Shown: positions 7,957-13,744 of the stretch, in pieces
How the letters are laid out: each line of letters begins with the position of its first letter
Numbering within the stretch: position 1 is the first letter of the stretch
Assembly (NCBI GenBank): GCA_937916355.1
Contig: CALFTM010000050.1
Coordinates: 1 to 19,223, forward strand
From: an uncultured Bacteroidales bacterium
Lineage (GTDB): Bacteria; Bacteroidota; Bacteroidia; Bacteroidales; Paludibacteraceae
Direction of reading: 5' to 3'
Length of the DNA: 19,223 nucleotides
Position numbers and translations under genes: made by a program
Notes under the pieces: generated by a model
What the model was told of the DNA's origin: nothing
The model's input: only the letters and a program-made list of their open reading frames with translations
Database searches by the model: none

Positions 7957-7994
7957 AATCAGGTCTAATCCCATCTTGGGGACCAGACCTGATT
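7957..7994 (-). terminator. Hairpin terminator after the cytolysin-like operon
   Basis: AATCAGGTCT (7957-7966) pairs perfectly with AGACCTGATT (7985-7994) over 10 bp, and the loop holds a nested TCCC/GGGA pairing. It lies 39 nt beyond the stop of the lipoprotein gene at 8033. The T-tract is weak in both directions (TTCTTTTG on the - strand), so termination may be partial. A second hairpin, GAAGCAA/TTGCTTC (7921-7927 with 7943-7949), follows on the same strand. Confidence 0.65.
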
Positions 7995-8032
7995 TTACTT
8001 ATTTCATTATGTTAATGCAAAATTTAAAACCA

Positions 8033-8701
8033 TCACCGAGGCTCCGCGTACTTATCATACTTGACCACAATTCGCATGGCATACTTGTTTTCTCCCTCCA
8101 ACAACTCATCTTCAACCTTTCTCATGTCTTCGATTTTAATGACACCTGCACGCCCCTCTTGATCTTTAAAGCCTATCAGCTGACCTACAGACCATCCAAA
8201 CTCATCAGAGACGAAATAGCCATGCTCCAAACTGGTTGGATGCACAGACAATTTAGCACCGATAAGGCGTAGTTCCAAAGCACGAGGGCTTGTCAACGTG
8301 TCAAAATCGGTTGTCTTGAACGATTTAGGGAAAATGTAGAACTCTGTTTTACGAACCTCTTGTTTGCATTCCTTGCCATTTTTCTCCAAAGCCTGCTCCT
8401 GCTCTTCTGTAAGTTTGTCTAACCTTACCATCATCATTTTCAACACTGAATTATAAGAGACAAAGGCAAAGTCAGCAGCCTTATCGGGATCTGAGAAAGC
8501 CTTCCCATCTTGGAAATTATAATAAGAAGGATATTCATTAGACAGGTGTTGGTTACCTATCCAAGCCCTTGTCTCAACCAACTCTCGTGGCTTTACTGGT
8601 TCTGGAGCAGGCAATTGATCCTGCTCATCGTCTTTTTCGCACGAAATCAATGCGAAACCCATCAAAAAGACAGACAATGAAAATTTAAAAAAATCTCTCA
8701 T
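8033..8701 (-). CDS. Surface lipoprotein of unknown family, partner of the cytolysin-like gene
   Basis: I do not recognise this protein. From the ATG at 8701 it is 222 residues with a clear lipoprotein signal, MRDFFKFSLSVFLMGFALISC (lipid cysteine 21). Acidic EKDDEQDQ and a proline-rich linker (PAPEPVKP) follow directly, which suggests surface display. The remainder is a soluble domain with alternating beta-like and charged segments and no membrane helices: YYNFQDGKAFSDPDKAADFAF, a helical LDKLTEEQEQALEKNGKE stretch, and GYFVSDEFGWSVGQLIGF. The frame also allows a start at 8725, where ATGA overlaps the stop of the cytolysin-like gene and would couple translation; the 8701 start gives the more usual short signal-peptide n-region. 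Co-transcription suggests a partner, processing aid or immunity protein. That role is inference. Confidence 0.82.
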   Translation of the reverse strand: MRDFFKFSLSVFLMGFALISCEKDDEQDQLPAPEPVKPRELVETRAWIGNQHLSNEYPSYYNFQDGKAFSDPDKAADFAFVSYNSVLKMMMVRLDKLTEEQEQALEKNGKECKQEVRKTEFYIFPKSFKTTDFDTLTSPRALELRLIGAKLSVHPTSLEHGYFVSDEFGWSVGQLIGFKDQEGRAGVIKIEDMRKVEDELLEGENKYAMRIVVKYDKYAEPR

Positions 8702-8721
8702 ATCGTTTAAATTAATATTTA

Positions 8722-10374
8722 TCATTTAGGAAAAGATATCTGGAATTTGAAGTTAACCTCATTGTCAGATGGCGTGTAGGTTGCCTTATGAGATTTTCCA
8801 TTACATCCTGAGCTATACTCTCGAGTCTGCACAATACCCTTTAGAGTAGCATATCCATTCACATCAAAATCCTCTGGGTAATAAAAAGTTTGTGTGCGTA
8901 CATCAAACTCCTCAAACTCATGGTGTGTATTGCATCGACAAGCATCATCCCACTCAGTCAACTCTGCAGTTACACGAATTTGAGCCCCTTCCAAATCCCA
9001 GTTGTCCAAATAGAGAGGCTCTGCAGGAGCCGGAGCATTAACCAATGCACCCTGTTCAACATTCAAAGCAGAACTACCCCACACCGGAGTATTAAACAAA
9101 TACATCTTATCTGTTGTTTCTCCGTTTGCATATTTTATCTCCACATATATCTGACCACACACCTGATTTGATCCCTTTACCCCGTAGAAGAAGGATGGGG
9201 AAATATTGCCAGGAATTATTTTACACTTGCGAGCGACAAACTCTGTTCCACTCTGGACACTGAACACTTCATTATTCGAAACCTTCGTCAAAGTGTAGGC
9301 AATTGGCGCACTTGGAGACTCTTTTGAGAAATCCCCTCCACTTGTGATGTATGAAATCATAGCCTCCAAGCCATTGATGGTCTGCGTAGCTTGTGAAGCA
9401 GAACCTCCAATAACCACTCCTTTAATTGACGCATCTTTAAATGCCTCACTCGATTTCAGAGACTCTTTGATTGCTATGTCCACCTTGCTGACATCCACAT
9501 TCGCCTCAAAATCTTGTATAATTTCCTTCGCACTTGAAGAACTCTCAATACAAAAATAGGCAACCCTACCATACTTGACACTTGATACATATACCGGAAC
9601 AGTATTTCCACCTACAGCTGTTTTCAAATCCTCTGCAGTTACACTTTCAGCAAAAAAACCTGAAGGTTTACTCGGAGCATCAACATCAATTGTATAATAT
9701 ACCTGCTGGAATTTAATCAAAACCTTACTGTTTGTATTATCTTCGTTAAAATTAAAATTTGATGCAATATCCACTTTATTCATCACGTCTGCTGAGACCC
9801 CAACCGCCAAATTAAGTTGCTCTTTGGTAAAAATCTCAGTCTTCTCAAATGTAATATTAGCAGGTGTTGCTCCTGTCAAATCACAGTTGTAAACCATATC
9901 CTTAACCGCCTCACGAACCGTTGACAACGAAGGATTCTTAACAACACGACTCGGAGCCGAATTTGTATATGGCAAACTTGTTGAAATAACCAAAGGAGCT
10001 CGATCCAACGTAATTTGACGATAAGCTCCCGTGACAACTGAATTACCATCTATGATGCTACCCGGGAAAATCACATTGGAGGTAGGATCCAACAACATGG
10101 ATTCACTAAACTCTGCCCCCATCTTCACCTTCTCACTCGTACAATAAGTCTTCGTATTAATGTCAAATTCCGACACGACATCGCTAACAGTCTCCTCTCC
10201 AATTAAGATATTCTCTTGTACAGGATCTTCCATTTGCGAGATGAAATCATTCAACGATCCACTTTCTTCCGAAGAGAAAGAACCACTTCCATCCTCTTTT
10301 TTACAAGAACTAACACTCACAGCAATAGTCACCAACAGGACAAACCACAAATCTTTTTTTCTCATTTTAAACAT
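8722..10374 (-). CDS. Cholesterol-dependent-cytolysin-like (CDCL) pore-forming lipoprotein
   Basis: This 550-residue lipoprotein has a signal peptide and lipobox ending at Cys24 (AVSVSSC), then KKEDGSGSFSSEESGS. The rest matches thiol-activated cytolysins from end to end. Core landmarks are VIFPGSIIDGNSVVTGAYR (101-119), with KNPSLSTVREAVKDM after it; KVLIKFQQVYYTIDVDAP (217-234); VPVYVSSVKYGRVAYFCIES (259-278), matching the YGR signature of perfringolysin relatives; SSSAKEIIQDFEA; GVVIGGSA (319-326), with a Gly-Gly hinge; and APIAYTL (356-362). Domain 4 seems present (about 400-550), but the cholesterol-toxin undecapeptide ECTGLAWEWWR is replaced around 471-481 by ELTEWDDACRC. Known CDCLs of Bacteroidota form beta-barrel pores, some as long/short pairs activated by proteolysis. 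Only one CDCL is seen here. Family assignment is strong; target and activation are unknown. Confidence 0.88.
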   Translation of the reverse strand: MFKMRKKDLWFVLLVTIAVSVSSCKKEDGSGSFSSEESGSLNDFISQMEDPVQENILIGEETVSDVVSEFDINTKTYCTSEKVKMGAEFSESMLLDPTSNVIFPGSIIDGNSVVTGAYRQITLDRAPLVISTSLPYTNSAPSRVVKNPSLSTVREAVKDMVYNCDLTGATPANITFEKTEIFTKEQLNLAVGVSADVMNKVDIASNFNFNEDNTNSKVLIKFQQVYYTIDVDAPSKPSGFFAESVTAEDLKTAVGGNTVPVYVSSVKYGRVAYFCIESSSSAKEIIQDFEANVDVSKVDIAIKESLKSSEAFKDASIKGVVIGGSASQATQTINGLEAMISYITSGGDFSKESPSAPIAYTLTKVSNNEVFSVQSGTEFVARKCKIIPGNISPSFFYGVKGSNQVCGQIYVEIKYANGETTDKMYLFNTPVWGSSALNVEQGALVNAPAPAEPLYLDNWDLEGAQIRVTAELTEWDDACRCNTHHEFEEFDVRTQTFYYPEDFDVNGYATLKGIVQTREYSSGCNGKSHKATYTPSDNEVNFKFQISFPK

Positions 10375-10456
10375 TTTTCACTCTGAAACTCTACAACAAA
10401 CATCAACAACAAGCCGAGTTTCTAACAAACTTGAACTGACATCAAAATTTTCTGTG

Positions 10457-10488
10457 CAAAGTTAAGTACAATATGAATAACAAACAAA
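10457..10488 (-). promoter_or_regulatory. Promoter of the cytolysin-like operon
   Basis: On the - strand TTTG (10488-10485) and TAACTTTG (10464-10457) are separated by 20 nt, a full Bacteroidota promoter match. Transcription would begin near 10450, leaving a leader of about 75 nt before the ATG at 10374. Confidence 0.78.
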
Positions 10489-10642
10489 AACAAATGTTGA
10501 TATTTTTCTCCACAATATCACAAAACACTAACAATCAAAAAAAACACAAAACGCACATTTACTATTTTCTTTCAAGCCATTGTACAACACAAAAACCTTT
10601 TTAAATTATCATGTAACATTTTTCCTTGACAACATTTTTTTT

Positions 10643-10650
10643 TAATTTTG
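10643..10650 (+). promoter_or_regulatory. Candidate -7 element for the small lipoprotein gene
   Basis: TAATTTTG matches TAnnTTTG. The only upstream TTG (10626-10628) is just 14 nt away, too close for a normal -33, so support is partial. A start near 10656 would place the inverted-repeat leader at the 5' end of the mRNA. Confidence 0.5.
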
Positions 10651-10659
10651 CACGCCCAT

Positions 10660-10745
10660 TCGGGAGCTTACTCTTTTTTTAAATAGTGTTGGGAGGAATG
10701 GTTTTGAACATGACAAAAATCCTTCAACCGAAATGTTGCTCCCGA
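10660..10745 (+). promoter_or_regulatory. Structured 5' leader (unclassified RNA element)
   Basis: TCGGGAGC (10660-10667) pairs perfectly with GCTCCCGA (10738-10745), enclosing about 70 nt. Inside, GTTG (10688-10691) pairs with CAAC (10725-10728), AGGA (10694-10697) with TCCT (10720-10723), and TTTTG (10702-10706) with CAAAA (10714-10718), closing a 7-nt loop AACATGA. It lies between the candidate promoter and the ATG at 10794. It matches no riboswitch or small-RNA class that I recognise. It could be a cis-acting leader or a separate small RNA. Confidence 0.5.
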
Positions 10746-10793
10746 TTTATTTGCATTTTTTATGATTTTATAAAAAACTAAAAATATAAAAAA

Positions 10794-11270
10794 ATGAAAA
10801 AATTAAATTTTTACCTATTGCTTGGATTGTTAATGTCCATGGCCGTGAATTTTACAGCGTGTTCAAAAGACGATGAAGAAGAAACAAAGACAGTATCCAA
10901 TGCCGATTTCATTGGACTTTGGCAGTCAGAAAGTTATTCTGGTCGTGAAATAAAAGATGGTGTTGTCGTAGAGGAGGAAAAAGGTATAGTTGATGAATAT
11001 CGTTTTAAATTTGATGAGAAAGGAAACTACATCGAATATGGCTATGAAGATATTCACAATGAAGGCTGGTGTCCATTAGACTCTGGGGCATGGCAGTATA
11101 AGGACGGAAAACTATACCTGTACAACAGCGGAAAATACACAAAAGCAATAACCGTAAAATCCATAACAGCAACAAACATGGTGTTGGAATGGTATGACAC
11201 AGAAATGACCTCAGAAGGAAATCTTTTCGAGTATTATGAAGAGGAAACCTACAAAAAAATAGATGAATAG
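10794..11270 (+). CDS. Small surface lipoprotein, lipocalin-like domain
   Basis: A 158-residue lipoprotein. The signal peptide ends in NFTAC (lipid cysteine 23), followed by SKDDEEETKT, an acidic stretch like the surface-export signal of Bacteroidota lipoproteins. The mature part starts with ADFIGLWQSESYSGREIKDG and continues with alternating strands (YRFKFDEKGNYIEYGY, GAWQYKDGKLYLYNSGK, TNMVLEWYDTEM). This pattern is typical of the small lipocalin-like domains common in Bacteroidales lipoproteins, in which GxW opens the first strand. Ligand and role are unknown. It is divergent from the cytolysin-like operon, with its own leader and terminator (11276-11312). A link to the toxin as immunity or accessory protein is possible but rests only on position. 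Confidence 0.82.
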   Translation: MKKLNFYLLLGLLMSMAVNFTACSKDDEEETKTVSNADFIGLWQSESYSGREIKDGVVVEEEKGIVDEYRFKFDEKGNYIEYGYEDIHNEGWCPLDSGAWQYKDGKLYLYNSGKYTKAITVKSITATNMVLEWYDTEMTSEGNLFEYYEEETYKKIDE

Positions 11271-11275
11271 AAACG

Positions 11276-11312
11276 AAAAGCGAAGTCCGTAAACGAGGCT
11301 TCGCTTTTTTTT
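11276..11312 (+). terminator. Intrinsic terminator of the small lipoprotein gene
   Basis: AAAAGCGAAG (11276-11285) pairs with CTTCGCTTTT (11299-11308) over 10 bp, followed by more T residues to 11312. It begins 6 nt after the stop codon. Confidence 0.9.
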
Positions 11313-11422
11313 GCTCTTTACAAGCAAATTCCAAAATATTTTTTTCCATTAAAACGAACCACCCAATTATTTATTTTCGTATCTTAGCAGACGATTTTTT
11401 TTAACGTAAAATTCATTGTTTT

Positions 11423-12001
11423 ATGTCAACGAATAATACAATTATCGGTTCTAAAATCAAGTCTATCAGAGAATCGAAAAACATCTCCCTTGAGGAGATC
11501 TCAGAACGAAGTGGTCTTTCTACCGACCAAATCTTGTCGATCGAAAATGACGAGCAACTACCATCTTTGGGTCCGCTCATCAAAATAGCAAGGGCTTTGG
11601 GTGTCCGCTTGGGAACTTTCTTGGACGATAACGATGAATTGGGCCCGGTTGTCTGCAGAGAAGCGGACAGAAAAGAGAGCATCAGTTTCTCCAATGGTGC
11701 GTCAGATGCCCGCAAACACATGGAGTACCACTCTCTCGCCAAACAAAAGGCGGGACGACACATGGAGCCTTTCATCATCAATATCCAACCTAACGAGAAG
11801 AAAGAGTTCTCACTGTCCGCCCATGAAGGGGAAGAGTTCATCTTCGTCATGGAAGGAGAAGTGGAAATTTCATACGGGAAAGAGACCTACCGTCTACAAA
11901 AGGGGGACAGTATCTTCTACGACTCAATAGTAGAACATCATGTGCATGGCGCAAATGACAAGCCATCTCAAATCCTCGCAGTTGTTTACACTCCATTCTA
12001 A
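11423..12001 (+). CDS. XRE-family regulator with C-terminal cupin domain (second copy)
   Basis: A 192-residue protein with an N-terminal Cro/C1 helix-turn-helix (about residues 8-68; ISLEEISERSGLSTDQILSI is the core). A cupin barrel (about 117-192) carries His134 and Glu138 in SAHEGEEFIFVMEG and the second motif GDSIFYDSIVEHHVHG (161-176), with several histidines. The cupin probably binds a metabolite or metal that controls DNA binding. It is 12 nt upstream of an acyl-CoA synthetase gene on the same strand, the same arrangement as at 3393-5629. The two regulators share layout and the HxGxEF..V.EG and GDSI motifs but differ widely elsewhere, so they are old paralogues or separate acquisitions. 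It probably controls its own operon. A weak -7-like TATCTTAG lies at 11380-11387. Confidence 0.9.
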   Translation: MSTNNTIIGSKIKSIRESKNISLEEISERSGLSTDQILSIENDEQLPSLGPLIKIARALGVRLGTFLDDNDELGPVVCREADRKESISFSNGASDARKHMEYHSLAKQKAGRHMEPFIINIQPNEKKEFSLSAHEGEEFIFVMEGEVEISYGKETYRLQKGDSIFYDSIVEHHVHGANDKPSQILAVVYTPF

Positions 12002-12013
12002 TCTTGCAGCAAA

Positions 12014-13666
12014 ATGAAAGGACTTTCAGAAAGAACGTTAGGTGACTGGCTGGAGTATTGGGCAAAAGAGACACCAGACAAGGAGTATATCGTCTACTCC
12101 GACCGAAATCTCCGCTTCACATGGAAACAATTCGACCAACGTGTGGACAACCTTGCGAAAGGGTTGTTGGCGATTGGCGTTACGAAAGGAAGCAATGTGG
12201 GTATCTGGGCGACTAACGTGCCGGATTGGCTCACTTTCTTATATGCCACAGCGAAAATCGGTGCGGTATTGGTCACTGTCAACACAAACTACAAACAGAA
12301 CGAGCTGGAGTACCTCTGCGAAAATTCTGACATGCACACGCTTTGCATCACCGATGGAACTTGGGAGTGTGACTATGTGGAAATGACCTACAAAATGCTT
12401 CCAGAACTGAAAAACTGCGAACGTGGTCGTGTGAAGAGTGAACGTTTCCCTTGCATGAAGAACGTGGTGTACATCGGACAAGAGAAACATCGAGGAATGT
12501 ACAACACCGCAGAATTGATACTGCTCGGAAAAAATATCGACGACGAGAAACTGACCGACGCAAAGAAAAAGGTCTCTTGTCATGATGTGGTGAATATGCA
12601 GTACACCTCAGGAACCACCGGTTTCCCTAAGGGTGTCATGCTCACCCACTACAATATCACAAATGATGGTTTCTTCACTGGCGAGAACATGAAATTCTCC
12701 CCAGAGGATAAATTATGTGTCTGCGTCCCTTTGTTCCACTGTTTCGGCGTGGTTTTGGCAACGATGAACTGCCTGACCCACGGTTCCACACAAGTGATGG
12801 TGGAGAAGTTTGACCCGTTAGTGGTCTTGGCTTCCATCCACAAGGAGCGATGCACCGCACTCTATGGTGTGCCTACCATGTTCATCGCTGAATTGAACCA
12901 CCCGATGTTCGACATGTTCGACATGAGTTCTCTCCGCACAGGTATCATGGCAGGTTCGCTCTGCCCTGTGGAATTGATGAAGCAGGTAAGTGAAAAGATG
13001 TTCATGACCATCACGAGTGTGTACGGACTCACGGAGAGTTCGCCGGGAATGACCCAAACCAATATCGAGGATACATTCGAACAGCGTTGCACGACCGTGG
13101 GTAGAGACTACCCTCATGTGGAGGTGAAGGTATTAGACCCTGAGACTGGCGAGGAGTGTCCTGTAGGAGTTCAAGGCGAGATGTGCTGCCGCGGATTTAA
13201 TGTCATGAAGGGATATTACAAGAATCCGGAAGCAACCGCTGAAGTGATTGACAAAAACGGGTTCCTCCATTCTGGAGACCTCGGTGTGAAAGATGAACAA
13301 GGCTACTACCGCATCACAGGAAGAATCAAGGATATGATCATCCGTGGAGGTGAAAATGTCTACCCTCGTGAAATCGAGGAGTTCCTCTACCACATGCCGG
13401 GCATCAAGGATGTGCAGGTTGCAGCCGTTCCGTCTAAGAAGTATGGCGAGGAGGTGGGAGCGTTCATCATCCTTCACGAAGGTGTGAAAATAGAAACTGA
13501 GGATGTCCGTGATTTCTGCAAAGGAAAAATCTCACGTTACAAAATCCCTAAGTATGTCTTTTTCATCGATGAGTTCCCTATGACTGGTTCGGGTAAAATC
13601 CAAAAATACAAATTGAAAGAACTTAGCTTGCAACTCTGCGAGAAAATGGGAATCGAAGTGATATAA
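12014..13666 (+). CDS. AMP-forming acyl-CoA synthetase, fatty-acyl type
   Basis: This 550-residue ANL-superfamily enzyme should activate a fatty or other carboxylic acid through an acyl-AMP and join it to CoA. Signatures are MQYTSGTTGFPKGVMLTHYN (residues 195-214), the PLFHCFG segment (239-245), SVYGLTESSPG (335-345), HSGDLG (419-424), GRIKDMIIRGGENVYPREIE (436-455) and GSGKIQKYKL (525-534), with Lys528 as the expected catalytic lysine. The pattern fits the FadD/acyl-CoA-synthetase group (FACS-like) better than the MACS-like enzyme at 3393. The acyl chain length cannot be told from sequence. It forms a two-gene operon with the XRE-cupin regulator and ends at a bidirectional terminator. Confidence 0.92.
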   Translation: MKGLSERTLGDWLEYWAKETPDKEYIVYSDRNLRFTWKQFDQRVDNLAKGLLAIGVTKGSNVGIWATNVPDWLTFLYATAKIGAVLVTVNTNYKQNELEYLCENSDMHTLCITDGTWECDYVEMTYKMLPELKNCERGRVKSERFPCMKNVVYIGQEKHRGMYNTAELILLGKNIDDEKLTDAKKKVSCHDVVNMQYTSGTTGFPKGVMLTHYNITNDGFFTGENMKFSPEDKLCVCVPLFHCFGVVLATMNCLTHGSTQVMVEKFDPLVVLASIHKERCTALYGVPTMFIAELNHPMFDMFDMSSLRTGIMAGSLCPVELMKQVSEKMFMTITSVYGLTESSPGMTQTNIEDTFEQRCTTVGRDYPHVEVKVLDPETGEECPVGVQGEMCCRGFNVMKGYYKNPEATAEVIDKNGFLHSGDLGVKDEQGYYRITGRIKDMIIRGGENVYPREIEEFLYHMPGIKDVQVAAVPSKKYGEEVGAFIILHEGVKIETEDVRDFCKGKISRYKIPKYVFFIDEFPMTGSGKIQKYKLKELSLQLCEKMGIEVI

Positions 13667-13684
13667 AAATCTTCTCACAACAAT

Positions 13685-13724
13685 AAAAAAGCATTCCGTC
13701 TGCAGTTGATGGAATGCTTTTTTT
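13685..13724. terminator. Bidirectional intrinsic terminator between converging genes
   Basis: AAAAAAGCATTCC (13685-13697) pairs with GGAATGCTTTTTT (13711-13723), with a 13-nt loop. The stem is flanked by A on the left and T on the right, so it works on both strands. It lies between the acyl-CoA synthetase (+, ends 13666) and the GH16 gene (-, ends 13745). Confidence 0.92.
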
Positions 13725-13744
13725 ATATTCAATTCATGACCACA

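Larger units (their letters stand above)
10375..10793. other. Divergent AT-rich control region between lipoprotein genes
   Basis: This 419-nt region has no gene. It holds the leftward promoter of the cytolysin-like operon (10457-10488), the rightward -7 element (10643-10650) and a potentially structured leader (10660-10745). The 10470-10640 part is A/T-rich with A-runs and shows no further pattern I can support. Confidence 0.7.

Noticed and set aside
7741..7974. N-terminal extension of BamD
   Set aside because: The extension overlaps a full promoter and displaces the lipoprotein signal peptide from the N-terminus.
10660..10745. Known RNA classes (SRP RNA, 6S RNA, tmRNA, cobalamin or TPP riboswitch)
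   Set aside because: The sequence lacks the conserved SRP loop, tmRNA ends and riboswitch boxes that I know, and is too short for 6S RNA. It was left unclassified.
11005..11349. 114-codon open frame on the - strand
   Set aside because: It is antisense to the lipocalin-like gene and runs through its terminator. The translation has low-complexity Leu/Phe/Arg content and no domain.
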